DNA of 64,000 bases from Brachynemurus nebulosus (GCA_035578155.1 JAPWDM010000008.1:31033780-31097779), one strand, 5' to 3'. Shown: positions 24,161 to 38,357, numbered from the stretch's first letter. Notes: generated by a model not told the origin, from the letters alone. A program made the numbers and translations.

Positions 24161-25105
24161 GGGGTGAGCGGGGCTGTACCGTACACTTAAGGGAGAGCTG
24201 TTATTGCTCAGCTAATATCGAGTATAAAATTATAAGAAAATAAGCAATATATAATTTGGACCATTGGTTATTGATTTCACACAAAGAAATTTAAATTATT
24301 CCACTGTTTACATATTTAAATTAAATTACAAATAAAAGTGTCTCGGAGGAGGGGCTATACCGTACAGTAAGAAAATCATCTTATTAAGGAAGTAAATAAC
24401 AGTAATGCAATAAATTATTGTAAAACACATTTTATTACTTATTGTCGGCTCAACTAAGAAACATCATAACGTAACTTGTATTATCGGTATATTTAATTCA
24501 ACTTACAAAAGTATAAAAAGTGTTAGGTTAATTTTTATCAAAGAAAATGATAACGTTTATAGAACGAAATTATTTTATTTATAGTTTATACATTTAAATA
24601 TAAATCACAAGTAAACTTATCTGCAGACTCGACAGCACTAAAACTATAATGTTTATGGTATTTCCTGTATCAACTACAATCAATTAATGTTGCCATATTA
24701 AACTATTTGAGGCTAAGCCGTACACTTCTGTACCGTTTAGGCCCATCCTGTACCTTGTGGGAGTTTCATAACCTAACCTCAAATTCCGTCGCCTGACTAG
24801 TCATCACTAGTGATGAAGAGAGAGCTTAAGAAAAGTAGTTTCCTATGATCTTATAGCTTATAAGTAAAGGTTCTCCACCCAACTCTTATTTGGCAGTGCC
24901 CCAAAATTATAAGAGAAATAATAAAAACAAGTTTTTTTACCGTCACATTGGCATTTATACGCACAGCGGGACGAACTCAATACTGTGATTTTCCGCGGTC
25001 AGACGCTAGGTAGCGACACCGATTGGAATTGTCTACCTTGAAATCTAGACCCGAAAAATGGGTGTACGGTTTAGCCTTGCTGTACGGTATAGCCCCGCTC
25101 TCCCC
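24161..25105. mobile_element. Pogo-like non-autonomous element with reiterated TGTACCGTACA-type boxes
   Basis: TIRs read GGGGWGAGCGGGGCTRTACC then GTACA, between TA dinucleotides (24159-24160, 25106-25107). The outer 12 bases are nearly those of the element at 5446. The box GGGCTATACCGTACA recurs at about 24353-24372, in changed form at 24713-24765 (three copies, mostly inverted) and at 25070-25095 (two, inverted). 945 bp. I see no transposase remnant, so the link to the other two rests on end structure and box layout. Confidence 0.8.
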
Positions 25106-25590
25106 TAAATATAGATATAATAAACAAATAATTTTTGAAACATATTAAATCCATGATAATTTAACATAATTAAAAAAAATTTTTATAAAGGACACTCTGT
25201 GTCCAATTATGTGGATATTTGACGTCACAGCCGAATTGGAAATTAATCATTACGCCTTAAACTTTGATTTTCTATTTCTCTATTATTCTTTACCGGATTT
25301 CAAAAATTTTTTTACCAGTTTATTAGCTCTAGTCTATATTTTAGTTAAATGTCACTACATATCACATTATCCACGCTATGAGACTTCCCCATTAATCGTA
25401 ATGCTTGAAAACTGAAGTACCTACTTCTCAACAATTTTAGTAGCATATTTTGTAAACATCTAGTATAGTAAATCTAGTATCTTGAAGAGAATAGCGAAAT
25501 TAATTTTTTGATTTTCTTCGTAGCCGTGGGTTACACTCAATTTATAGACTATATATTAATACTAATATGTTCATTGGTCCAATATGCTTC

Positions 25591-26440
25591 TACACGGAGA
25601 GAAAAATCATATAATTTTTGTAGATAAAATTTCAGAAAAATTACCATGCTCTCTTATAATGCGTGCGCGATCGACGACCAAAATAAAAAAATATGTGGTA
25701 GCATAGTAAAATTTAATGTGCTAACACAACTTTTATCACACTCTTATGCATATATGTTATAGTTTAATTCTTGTTGTCGTACTCTTTCATTTGCGCATCT
25801 GACCCGCAACCTTATATTGGTTGGGCTGTACCTGTAAAAACTTCGAAGATGGCCGATCTTTTCCGACTTTCGGTTCTCTATGGTGCATAGAAAAATGATT
25901 GCCAACAATATATTCTAATACTAAAGATAGTGAAGTAACAAAATGATGAATTAAACGGTGACATACCCGTCCTCTAACACAGTGTAATGAATACTGCTTG
26001 CTGCTTGTAAGACAGTCTAATGGATCAAGGTGCTTGGTCTGACCCGTCCGACCAAGTTGGTCGTCCAAACCTATGGTTGGCTATGTGACTTGCTATGAGT
26101 GAGGTACATTTCAACAGCGTTCACAACACACACAACCTTCTTTCTCTTTTTTTCTTTCTACTATTAGCAGATAGCATTTCAAATATTATAATACAGCATG
26201 GTAATTTTTGTAAGAAAAACAATTAAAAAATATTTTTTTGTCGGAAATGGAACTTTTTACTGTGCTGTTTTACAAATTTTACGGAGCTAATATTACGGAA
26301 ACAATATTCTATCCTTTAAATTTTCTATGATTAATTATAATTTTTATATTTTTACCGTACAAAATTGAATATGTTCGCCTTTTACACGTCGATCGTAGTG
26401 CTGAGCACAGTAATTTTTCTATGAATTTTCTCTCCGTGTA
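25591..26440 (-). mobile_element. 850-bp TACACGGAGA element, copy B (inverted)
   Basis: Same ends and internal blocks as copy A (21564-22413), in reverse orientation, about 3.2 kb away. The frame at 26068-25787 corresponds to the copy A frame but ends at a TGA where copy A has TGG. The two copies differ by many substitutions and small indels in the middle. Confidence 0.8.
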
Positions 26441-27225
26441 TGGTTCCATTTCCCATTTATTTGTACGTTGGTGTACTTGGATGTACATATGTGTACACTC
26501 ATTTACATACATATGCGAACATTTATGTAGTTACAAACTGGAATCTATTTAATTTTCAATTATCGTTGGACTTGCAAATACGTACAAACATCCGTGCAAA
26601 TCCACATATACCTACATAATATATACGTATTTTAAACTCATTGTCAGTGGGTCCGACATACTTACCTACGTTAGTTAGTATGCATGCTTCTTGTATTAAG
26701 TTTGTATGTTGTATTGATAATAGTTTTGGTACGAAATAATTACCTTTATGTATTTGCATGATATTCTGTCGAAACTAAGTTAGTCGATCGTAAGTGCTGT
26801 ACTGACTGAGTTTGCACTAAAACCTCACCGTTTGTAGTGTCGTAGCTGAGGAAACTGTTGGGGAACGACGTCAAAGACAACATAGTTGGTCAGTTGTAGT
26901 AACTAAAGTTATTTTGGTCAGGATAACTTCACCTTTGGATTTTACAAACGTTTATCAAAATTATAATTGCGAATAAATTTTAGGAAGCGTATGTAATTAA
27001 TGTACTTTAATGGAAACGCTATAATTAATCAGACGGTTGAATTCGGTTCGTCTTAAATACAAACGTTAAGCCGTCTTAAATTTCATTTTTAGGGTCTAAC
27101 CGTCGCGTCGGTGTGTTTCGTCCATTTTCTTAATAGATACTACTGCTGTTAAATTTAAATTTAGAGCACTTAAGTGCCGCCCTGGGCACTGTGAAAAATG
27201 CCGCCCCTACCTTTTCCCAAAAAGA
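26441..27225. other. Unassigned region
   Basis: No gene supported. GCCGCCCTGGGCACTG near 27177 resembles a hAT-like terminus, but no partner was found. Confidence 0.3.
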
Positions 27226-27760
27226 AAAAGACATTTGAAGACGTGAGTGAATAAAGGTGTTTTGTAACATTTTTCCAAAAATGAATTTTTTGCAAAAATT
27301 TGTAATATTCTATGCTGAAATATCATATATTAAAATTTGGTTTCATTAGGTCCAATAGTTTTGTAGAAATTCAATAATAAACATGTGCTATTACATGGGA
27401 AGTATATCGCCTTCCTAGTATGAAATTGAGATATCTGGGAAATATTACTTTTGAGATAACTGCATTTTAAATCTTAATAATACATTAGTTTAAATAGTGA
27501 CCTTGAGACTTAAAGCAATGCCCTTCAAAAATTGTATATCCTACGAACTTGTGAAATATGTTATTCGATAACTAATTGACTTATCTATTACGTGGTACTA
27601 AAAATGAAAATCGGGAAATTCCCAGATGTCCCACTTTCATTCTAGGAAGGCGATATGTAAATAAAAACTTTCAAACGTTTCTATTGTAAAATTATAAAAA
27701 TGTTACATAACACCTTCATCCACTCATGTCTTCATTTCGTAATAACTTTTTAACTTTTTT
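27226..27760. repeat. Foldback repeat
   Basis: GAAGACGTGAGTGAATAAAG with AGGTGTTTTGTAACATTTTT (27237-27275) is inverted at about 27695-27745. ATATCGCCTTCCTAGTATGA (27404) is inverted at 27636-27657. The arms are about 200 and 170 bases. Non-coding. Confidence 0.65.
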
Positions 27761-30670
27761 TTACAAAAAATAAGTGCCGAACAGAAAAAAAAACGCCAAA
27801 TTCCAAATCTTGCTTGAGAGAGGGTACTAGCCTCGCGTGTCCCTAATGTAAATCCAACATTCCGTAGCGTAGAGGAAAGGAGCAAAGCTCATAATAATAA
27901 TAGTTTTGTTTTTTACACGGCTACAAGTATTCTACATCGGTTTTACGCTACCTTAAAATAATATATTTCTCAGAATTACTCTAAAATTTTGGGAAAAACG
28001 CGTCAAAGTCAAAATACGAATTTAAAAAGATTTGTATACTTGAACAATGGAACCATGTCCAAAAATGTGAGAAAAAATACTGTTCTTCTACCTTACCTTT
28101 GGAGTTTACAAGTTGAAAAATCAGAAATTTAGTCCCATATAAACGGTTCTTTATAATATTCTATAGGCAATGCCGAATTTAATTTTTTGGTACCCTAGGT
28201 TTTTATAGTGAACGGCGTCCTAGTTTTTCTTATTTTGTCGCTCAATATATTCACTTATTATTCAGTCAATTTTCAGTGGTACAATTATTCCTGGTCAAAT
28301 GTAACTATGGGTTTATACCTTTATTGTTGACATTTACAATTTACCTACAAAATTTACAATATAATTTTCGATGTTGTGTGTTGAATTCTATGTGCCATGT
28401 AGTTTACTTTATCCATCTATGTATGTAATATGTAGGAAATTCTAACTTGCCGACTACTTACTTAGTATTTCGAAGTAATGTAATTAAGTTATCTGTAATT
28501 AATTAATTGTTGAAGATGTTTTGTTTTAATAAATTACTAAATCATTTGAGATGTTCTTTGGTTTTGTTGCAGTAGTAATTAGAATCCGATAATTTTATCG
28601 TCGTTATATTATTTAATAATACTCGTATTCTTTCAGGGCTTGAATAAATGGCTTACTAGAAAAGTAACTCTTTGAAAGACTTTAATTAAGGTCTTTTAGC
28701 CTGCGTTGTTAAGCAGAAAGCTGTGAAAAATTACGAAATTTCAACTGGTTGAAATCGTACCAAAATGAATGAATGATCCACAAGAGTGCAAAAGTTCTTG
28801 ATTTTGATCGTGAATTTCTAATAATTATGGAAAATTAAGTCTTATTCACTCCTTAACTAAAAAGTGACTCCAAACCAAACAGATTATTACTACTGCTTCG
28901 GTCAATGTACCATATTTTCTTGTTACATATGTCCATCATTGCATTCTGCTTGCTTTCTTTATCTTCTGTCATGTATCAAGTTGTTTGTACTCATACAATA
29001 ACATGCAGTAGACCATGCTGGTGTAACTTCGGCCTTATTACAAAACATTTTAACGATAAACTGAAGACAACATAATAGAAACAACGATGTGTATATAATC
29101 TATATCAAAATCAGAAAGTGGGACTTACAGTTTGTAGCAAAAGCGTATTATACTTGCATTAGATGGTTGAGAAAAGTTAGAAAAATATTTTCTACCAAAA
29201 AAAAACGTAAATCCGAAAATGAAAAGTTATCTAACGGCGTGGTATGACGTGGAAATTTTCACAGATGTTTTCTTTACTTTAATGCAATAAATCATATTTA
29301 GAAATGAATGCTAGAACCACATTCACACTGAGACCGACACACCTAACCCTAATACCAGAGACAGACTCAACGCTTATATTTGAGAGTAAGTGAGTAGTTA
29401 TTGTGAGCGATGAGTAGGTATTACGAATAGTGAGTGAGTGCTGCGAGTACCTACATATCCGCCGTTGATCCGATTACCTCGTGCAATGCACTAAACAAAT
29501 TTTATCAAGTATTCAAGTATAAATTTTTATTTAATCGTAAAACATCGGCACATGCATTGGTGGGAGTAAACACAAAACTAAAGCTTAATAAATTAAATAA
29601 AGTTTTTCTCGTTTTTCCATATGTTCCATCTTTGTTTAAACAAAACATTGTTTACTTTTTTTAGCGTTATGGATTTAGTTTATTGAATCGTACGGGAAAT
29701 TTAAAAAAAAAATTATGATGTGAGTGGAGAAAATGGTTGTGGGATAGGATTTGGTACGAATTTATCTGCGATTTTGAAAGACAGGGCTTAATTTCAGCTA
29801 GAACGTGACGGAATGATGTTCCGGCACCTTGAACGACATTCCAGCACCTCCTAGGGATTTTGCTTTTGAGACTACTAAAATAGCGAAAATTTCCTTGAAA
29901 TTTTAGAAATTATGTAGTTTGATTCCTAGATGATCCCCTACGAATTTCATCGCAATCGGTAGCTACGTTCCATTATGATGCAAGATTGCACCAAGTGGCA
30001 TAACTTCTTTAGTTTTTGATGAAATTCTCAGAAATTATGCAGTATGGTTAGTTCAATTTTGGGTTGAATGGGCTGCATTCCTGCAGACCATTTGGACGTT
30101 ACTATAGCACAGGTGTTTTCTGATTGACTTTTTTTTGACGATCCAGTAAAAACCTATATTTTATCTAACAAATTTTATAGCCTTATAAATCATTGCACAT
30201 ATACGTGGATGTATTTTTTTTATTAAACAATAAAAACTTGACCTTTCCAACGGACCATTTACTCGGTAAATCCCTACACGTCGATTTATGATTTGTATAA
30301 TCCCTATACTTTATTTACTAAAATCATCCCAATATATGTACTTATATCCTACGTATAGTACGAATAAAATTGAAAGTAAATGATAAAGGACAATATTTAG
30401 GACAATACTTACCGTAACCAGGAAACGTTGTACATATACTTTAATATTCGACGTGGCCTCCTGCTACACCAATGATTCGAAATAAGGACAGGTAATACTG
30501 ATATTACAAAAATTACAAAATATCGTAAACGATTTTTAAAATAGGCAAACCATTATATATAATATACAGGTGTCATTTTATCAAACCTTATAACTTTTTT
30601 CTTTTTATGAATTTTGATAAAATTTTACCCGATCACTTATCGGAGTGGATTCTTATGTGAAAATGGTTGT
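27761..30670. other. Unassigned AT-rich region
   Basis: No gene supported in nearly 3 kb. A stretch around 29785-29860 (CAGGGCTTAATTTCAGC, then GACGGAATGATGTTCCGGC) looks like a terminal part of an old hAT-type repeat, without a visible partner. Confidence 0.35.
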
Positions 30671-31033
30671 GTTCGAGCAGAAAAAAATTCTTTACGCGCT
30701 TCAAGTCGCTTCACATTGCTGACTAATTTTCTGCTTGGACAGAAATCAAGTGACATGTAGTTCTGTCTTACACCAAATTTAAATTTTCCTGCGATAAATT
30801 ACAAAATTCTGCCATATTGTTGTTTACTCTGATGATTCTTCAATAATATGACCTATAATTGTATCCATATTGTTTAAAATATAAAAGAAATAAGAAATTT
30901 TCTTATGAATAACTCTTATTGAGGTTATTTTGTTTAAATATCTACGACAACATTTTGCTTTTTGGTGCTTTGTTATTCTTAGTAAATCGTCATTTTGCTT
31001 TAAAGCGCTTTAAAGAATTTTTTCTGCTCGAAC
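30671..31033. mobile_element. TIR element GTTCGAGCAGAAAAA
   Basis: GTTCGAGCAGAAAAAAATTC (30671) and GAATTTTTTCTGCTCGAAC (31015-31033) are inverted repeats of about 23 bp. 363 bp, non-coding. The target duplication is not clear. Confidence 0.65.
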
Positions 31034-31169
31034 GTAGTCAATCATAATATTTGTTCCAGCATAGTAGTTAAAGTTCTTATGATAGGTTTATTAGACAGCA
31101 CGATAGTACCTATCAAAAAAAATAGCTGTAATTTTAAATAATAAACGTTTTCAAAGACTTATTAATACA

Positions 31170-31520
31170 CTAGCCGTATACCCACCCGATAGGATTTACC
31201 ATCGGCAACCTCTCAGGATGTCAGTCAGTGTTAAAGATTTACTAAATAAGATATTTATTTCAATAACCATAGTAACATATTTTTATATATTTCTAACTTC
31301 AAAAATGACGAATTTTTGTAAAAATTTTCATTCCCTATTATTTAACCCACTAAGGAGGCGAATTTTCCAAAATCCTTTCTTAGTACTCACTTATGTTACA
31401 TAAGGAACTCCTGTGCAAAATTTCATTCTAAACCCATCAGTTTAAGCTATGCGTTGTCTGTCAGTCAGCCAGTCAGTGTTAGAGATTTATTAAATAGAAT
31501 TGCCAGACAGCTTCTTATAG
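31170..31520 (-). mobile_element. Helitron fragment on the minus strand with tandem units
   Basis: The minus-strand 3' end is CTAG/T at 31170-31173. A hairpin (CCGAT and ATCGG around AGGATTTACC, about 31186-31205) lies just inside it, as Helitrons require. Within, GTCAGTCAGTGTTARAGATT occurs twice (31219, 31474). A block TTTCATTCYCTA...GTTACATAAGGAAC also occurs in the repeats at 53041-53340. The 5' end was not found. Confidence 0.6.
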
Positions 31521-33087
31521 CTATAAAAAATGAACATTTTTGAAACTATTACTAGATGTACTGAATGAATCCTTTCAACAACTTCTCTTCGGTACTGATT
31601 TTCATATAAGAATCCTATTCCAAAATAGCCGGTAAGATTTTATTAAAATTCACCAAAAGAAAAAAGGCAATAAGATTTGGTAAAATTATATCCTGTATAT
31701 ATAATGGTATGTTTATTTTAAAAGTTGTTTACAATATTTCGTAATTTCTTTTTATATTTGTATAACCAATATATTATACGTAGTTGTCCTTCCTTATTTC
31801 GAACCGTTGTTGTATTTTGCACCCATAACCCACTGTATACCGTATACCGTTCGACCAAATAAGGTAATTCATCCCTTCATTCCGTATCGATATCGTCCGT
31901 TGTAATGATAGCTGGTATCCTCTCTATAACAAAACAACATTTGGCAAGAAAGGATTTCACTTGTTTTGTTGATCCTTTATTAATATTTTGTGGTTTGAAT
32001 ATCCGTTTTTGTCCATCTCTTCCTTCTATTGTTCTTTTTTGTTGGTTTTCATTCACTCTACGCCTCTCTGTCTCTCTGTCGCTCTTGCTATTATGTTTAC
32101 ATCACGTACGGGAAATTTTTCGGTTATAATACTTATGTTGGTACTGATAGGATGAATGGGTTTGGGAAAGGTATTCATTCACTTTTTAATTTAACAATCC
32201 CGGTGTTATGTAAGTCATTATATTATGAAATATGGTGTAGGAATTTATTATTTTTTAATTCAATTTTTGTTCTACTTCAGTACGTAATTTATAATTTATT
32301 GGTATGTTGTACATATACCTACCTCGGTAGTGTCGAATTTTTAATGTTTTTGAGGATTCTTTAATTCCAGAGTATTCGTAATAGAATTGTTTACAAGTAC
32401 ACAAGTGAATATATGGCATGTGTTTATACATAAATACACACAGCCAGGATTTTTTCAGCAGGAAAGAGTTCAGTACAAACTTTTTAATGGACAGGGTGCT
32501 CTAAGGTAGGCAGAATATCTAATTATGGTCACAGAACAATTATTTATAAAAGTTGATCAATTATATTGTAATAGTTTTTTGATTAAATAAATCTTTTACA
32601 TATATATCTATAGCGGCATATATATGTATAGTATAATAGCGGCCTAAAAACTTCATGACCCTTTTTTGATATCACAAATTTTTTTTAAAAAAAAGTACCT
32701 AAAAAGAACGCAAAAGCATTAAAGGAACGATTTCGAAAATTAATAATTCTCTTCCAGTTTCATAATTCTGGCATGTCATTCACGGTTAAGACACTGAAAA
32801 ATTTTAATAAACTTGATGACGTCATCAAATTAAAAATTCCTTTCTTTTTCAAGTTAAGCTTTATATAAGTTAGTGATTTGAAATATGGGGTATTGATTGA
32901 GTTAGGGTCATCTGAGCATGACCTTTTCACTTTTGCTCTAAAAATAATCCAATTCCTTTTGTTAAGTCATTTTTTTAATTTTTGTCTTTTTTATTGTTCT
33001 ACAGTTGAATGTTATTCATTTATTTGTTTAAATTCAAATTATATACATGCGCATGCGTATGAAAGCATTGCCATATATGTACGTATC
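31521..33087. other. Unassigned AT-rich region
   Basis: No gene supported. Frames of 74-111 codons here (31905-32364) lack recognisable domains. Confidence 0.35.
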
Positions 33088-33092
33088 GATAC

Positions 33093-33927
33093 TGTTGACG
33101 CGACTAGGTTTTTTGTGACAATTTGGTAAAACTAAATTCCTATTAAATTTTGTTGTAAACTAAATCAAAAAAAAAGATAGCGGACTGTAAAAAAGAATGA
33201 ATACAAATTGAAACTGTACTCACCGATTATTCCTCTTCCATTTTCTTAATTGTAGATAATTATCGGGTCAAGGAAAATATTTGGAAGGTAAGGAGTTATA
33301 GGTGGTGACCCTTATTGAATTTTATTTTATTCGTTCAGGTGAGTTTCGTGTAATTTTGTACTGATGCTAATTTTCACTATGATTTTGAAGGTAGTTAAAC
33401 TAATTGCAAAAAAATGAACTAACGCGAAATTTCTAATGCGAAACAACACTAATTAACACTAATTTTAATTGTGAGTTTCTTTGTTGCGAAAAAAAACTAC
33501 TCTAATTGTAAGTAACTTTGTACAAACGAAAGACTAATTGCGAACTAGTTGCATCGATCGATTCTATCTAACTAATTATAGAACGCGAGCAAAAGTTTTC
33601 GAATTTAAACCCGAAAAAGGTTCGACAAACAAAAAAAAACTATTTAACCATTACGTAATGATTAAAAATAACAAAAAAAAATAACTTAAATTGGCGTTAT
33701 AGAGAAGTGCCCGGCGAAGCCGGGACACCAGTCAAACGCGTGTCGAGGGATGGTTAGCCAATCGACAACTAAAACACCACACCACTAATCGTTCTATTTT
33801 TCAAAATAAACAAAAATTCAAATAGCTCAGACAAATAAATAAACGGTTTACTATTTAAACAACACCATCTATTGAAATTGAAATATATTATTTTATGCAT
33901 ATGCAGTCAACACAGATGGCGCAGACA
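33093..33927 (-). repeat. BEL/Pao 3' LTR
   Basis: On the minus strand it runs TGTCTGCGCC ... CGTCAACA, with the retroviral TG/CA ends. It is almost identical to 44104-44938. AATAAA motifs occur within it. Confidence 0.95.
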
Positions 33928-33940
33928 TTCCCCGCCCCCT
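33928..33940 (-). other. Polypurine tract
   Basis: Immediately before the 3' LTR the minus strand reads AGGGGGCGGGGAA, the expected plus-strand primer of reverse transcription. Confidence 0.85.
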
Positions 33941-34160
33941 GAAGAATTATCTTCAGCAGAAGTGAGGAAACTAATATGGAAAATGAGAAATTCTAAAACT
34001 AACTATAAAATTTTGTATGTACGCAAAAACAGTATAAACACTTATTTAAAGAAAACCATACTACTAATTTGATTGAAAATTACTAGAGACAAAACAAAAC
34101 AAAATAACCAAATTCAATAATATTGCTACTAAAACTAAATGAAAATATTTGCGATTTAAA

Positions 34161-37100
34161 TTATTGAACAGGTAAAGGACACAATTTTACTAGCGGACGT
34201 GTATATGTTCCATTTTTTGTACGAACTGATGCTACTCTAATTTGTCCATCCTTTCCAGGAAAGACTTTCTCTATAATTCCTAATGGCCAATGCAAGGGTG
34301 GTGTGTTCTCCATCATTATTATTACTATTGTTCCTATCTCTATTTTTCTATCAGGCGAATGCCATTTTTGTCGTGATTGTAGCTCGCTCAAATATTCATT
34401 ATGCCACCTTTTCCAGAAAGATTGTACTAATTTATCTAATAATTCTTTACGTTTGAGTAAGTTAATGTTTTCCTTATCCAACTGTCGTGCGGGTAATGCT
34501 TCGAGTGGGGTCAAGTTCAAAAAATGCATTGGTGTTAAAGGTAACGGATCATTGGCGTCACTACTCATAACACATAGAGGGCGTGAATTCAATAAAGTTT
34601 CCACCTGAATGATTACTGTATTGAATTCTTCATATGATAAAATTTGATCACCAATAACTTTTCTAAGGTGTGTTTTTAAAGGACGAATATTTCCCTCCCA
34701 CAGTCCCCCAAAATGGGGAGCTGAAGGTGGATTGAAGCGCCATTCAATTTTATTCCGACTCAGTTCACCTATCAATGCTGTATGGTATGAATCGGAATTG
34801 ATGAAACTATAGAGTGCATTTAATTCGTTACTAGCTCCTATCAGGTTCGTCCCCCTGTCGCTATACATGTATGCAACCGGACCTCTACGACATAAAAATC
34901 TTTTGAACGCTGACATAAACATATCGGTCGATAAGTCAGATACCAATTCAACATGAATCGCCTTAGTTGTTAAACAAACAAAAAGACATAAATATGCCTT
35001 CTGTGACTTAACGCCTCTTTTGCGAGTTAAAGTTATTGAAAATCCCCCGGCATAATCTACGCCAGTGTGAAGAAAGGCTTTCGCTTCTGTTACTCGAGGT
35101 TTGGGTAAATCCGCCATTGGAGGTTGAATACAACGGGGATTAAATTTAAAACAAAAATTACAATTTCTAACACGTTGGCGAATCACATTACGAGCGGATA
35201 AAATCCAAAATTTTTGTCTAATGAGCGATAACAATAAGTAAGGACCGGTATGTAAATGGGTTTTATGCCAAAAATCTACTAATAAATTCACAAAATGATC
35301 TTTTTTTGGAAGTAAGTACGGATGTTGGTGATCGAAACCGATAGAAGCATTACTAAGTCTACCACCCACTCGAATACAACTATTGTGTAAAAACAGCGAC
35401 AAATGTTTTAATGATGGAGAGCTCAATTCACCCTTACGTAATTTCTTAAATTCTTCTGCAAAATGATGTTGTTGAACTAATTTTACTAAAACGATTTCTG
35501 CCTTTTCCAAATCTTCAGCGGAAATTGTACTACGATTGACTAATAGTTTCAAAAATCTTAAAATGTAAACCATACAATTGCGTAATTTAGAAAATGATGA
35601 GAATCTAGATATCAAAGCGTACAAAGGGTTAACTCTAGTTATGGTTGTTGCAAATGAAACATTTCTCTCTTCTTGTGATTTGAAGTTTGTATCTACTAAA
35701 TTATTACTAATCGGCCATTGACCTTCATTTAATTTTAGCCAAGTTGGCCCTACTAACCAAGTTGAATTTTGAATAAAGTCTGCTGGTGTCAGACCTCGTG
35801 ATGCGCAATCGGCTGGATTTTCTATTCCACTAATATGAAAAAATCTATCTTTTGAAACTAAACTTTGAATTTTTGTTACCCTATTCGCTACATAAGTTTG
35901 CCATCGATGTGGTGATGATTTAATCCAATCTAAAACTACAGATGAGTCCGTAAATGCGTAAACATTGTGAATTTCTATACGTTTTTGAAAATTTTCTAAC
36001 AGTGAATGAAGAAGTTGTGCTAATAAGAGTGCGGCGCATAATTCCAAGCGAGGAATACTAACTATTTTTAAAGGCGCAACCCTAGATTTCGCACAAGCTA
36101 AAACTATACTATAATTTTCATCACTATTACTAGTGCGTAAATAAATGACCGAGGCATATGCTCGTTGGGAAGCATCTGCGAAACCAACTAAAATATTTTT
36201 TGTGCTTCTAGTTACTAACATATGACGAGGTACACTAAAATTTGCAAGTAGCGGTAATTCTAAAATAAATTTTTTCCAACTATCAACTATTTTTTGTGAT
36301 GGAGTATCATCCCAATCAATATTATTTTTCCATAATTCTTGAATGAGTAATTTAGCGTATAGGATAACAGGGGCGGCTAAACCAAGGGGGTCAAAAAATC
36401 TAGCTATTGTCGAGAGAATGTTTCTTTTAGTGCATTCTTTTGGCGAAATTTCTATTTTAAATTCTAAATTGTCACTTTGTTTATTCCAAATCAGACCTAA
36501 TATTTTTAAAGTTTCAGTTTTAAATTGCATTGGTTGAATTAATCGAAGTTTTTCTGGAATGGTGTCTATTAAAGTTTCCGAATTAGTAGACCATTTTCCG
36601 AGTTCAAACCCACCAGCATTAAAAAGACCAATTAATTCTCTAAATAATACTATTGATTCTTCCTCTGAAGGAACACTAGTTACTATATCATCCATGTAGG
36701 TTATATCGTTAATCATTCTAGAAGCTTTCGGATATTTCGTTGCTTCATCAGTAGCTAATTGTCGAATAACTCTAATGGCCTGGTATGGCGAAGATTTTAA
36801 TCCAAAACTTACGCGATTCATCTGATATGTTTGTAAGGGTTCTTCTGGAGAGAATCTCCATAAAAATTTTTGAAAGCGTCTATCTTCATCACTAACTAAA
36901 ATTTGTAAATACATTTGTTTGACATCTGCGCTCATCCCTATTTTAAATAATCTAAAATTTAATAAAAGATCTACAATGTTTGTTTGTAATTTTGGACCAC
37001 AGTGTAAAATGTCATTTAAGCTACAAGAACTAGTTGTTTTACAACTAGCATCCAAAACACATCGGAGCGGTGTTGAAGAACTATCCAATTTGTAAACACC

Positions 37101-38140
37101 GTGGTGTGGGATGTAATAACACGGCAGGTCACAACGATCATTTTCTATTAATGATGCGTATTGATTTGAAATATAGTCTTTAATTATTTGATGATAAGCT
37201 AATTTAAATTCAGGTGATGAAGCGAATTTTTTCTCTAAAGATAAGAATCTACGTTGTGCAATTTGATAAGAATCGCCTAAATTGCCAGGATCTTTTCTAA
37301 AAGGTAACGATACAACATATCTGCCAGAGATATCTCTACAATGCGTTGCTAAAAAATGCTGTTCACACTCCATATCTTCTGAACTGATAATGGAGGGAAT
37401 TTTAATTTCTTCGATTTCCCAAAATTTTTGCACTAATGTTTCTAGCGATGGTTCTAAAGTTAAACAGAAATTCTGAGATACTGGAGGTGAGTTTGAACTA
37501 GGAACACTACCCATAATTACGAATCCTAAACGTGTATCTATTGCTACTATATTGCCCATGGTACTAGAAATGTGTTGTCTATTTATTAAGAAAGGCCAAA
37601 TTTCACTACCCAGAATACCTTCAATTTCACTGGCGATATAAAATGTTTCATCAGCTAAATTCAAATTTTGAAATTCTTGGAACAAATTAGAATTTAAAGT
37701 TATATTTGGAAGTTGATCCGTAATTCTATCAACTATGAGAACATTTAAACTAAAGGCGAAATTCGGATCAAAACGCGAGCGAACCACTATTTCGGTTGAT
37801 CCTAAAACGGGACTACTACTAGCACCTATTCCTCGAATTGTCATATTCAATTTTTTTATAGGTAAATTCAAATGTTTTACGCATTTTAACGTCAAAAAGC
37901 TTGATTGGCTTCCGGAATCTAAGAGAAATCGTACCCGTTGAGAAATTTTCTTATTATTATCTACTAATCCTATGGCCGTTGAAAGTAAAACTACTCGATT
38001 ACTATTATTTTGTAAACTATTGTGGTTTAAAGAACAAAAACTTTGTTCATGTTGGGTAGGTGTACTATTTACTATGCCGGCTACTGTACTACTAATACCT
38101 TGTTTGGTATGGTCAATTGAACTGGAATTGGTTAACGTAC
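34161..38140 (-). CDS. pol: BEL/Pao Pol: protease, reverse transcriptase, RNase H, integrase
   Basis: The frame is open from the insertion edge near 38140 down to a stop at 34161. The first in-frame NTG, a TTG at 37895, is probably not a real start, because Gag-Pol is normally one polyprotein. Numbering from there: the protease begins just upstream (FLLDSGSQ, about 37930-37900). RT shows SADVKQMYLQ (322-331) and YMDD (400-403). RNase H shows FADAS D574, RLELC E618 and FTDSS D650. The integrase zinc site has H877, H880/H882, C912 and C915. The integrase DDE triad is D947 (GVDYAG), D1013 (YSDRG) and E1067 (GGLWEG). The C-terminal ~170 residues correspond to the DUF5641-type tail of BEL integrases. 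No stop or frameshift interrupts 1244 codons, which agrees with the young LTRs. Confidence 0.95.
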
Positions 38141-38265
38141 TATTAGCGAATTTCCAAAACTGGAAATTCAGCTTTTACGCCAGGTGTCATGGTGCGACCT
38201 AAGCCCGAGACCATATCAGAAATATGTTTTGAGGTCCCTAGAATACGAAAATGATATTCACTAAA

Positions 38266-38268
<3 letters not shown>

Positions 38269-38353
<85 letters not shown>
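38269..38353. repeat. (AT)n tract inside the 4.1-kb element
   Basis: Uninterrupted AT repeat following CACTAAAATTTATA, the same phrase that precedes the tract at 16537-16605. Confidence 0.95.

Positions 38354-38357
<4 letters not shown>

Noticed and set aside
32029..32364. 111-codon frame
   Set aside because: Biased phenylalanine, leucine and tyrosine content from T-rich DNA; no recognisable protein family.
34303..37941. Plus-strand frames opposite pol
   Set aside because: Antisense shadows of the BEL pol gene.
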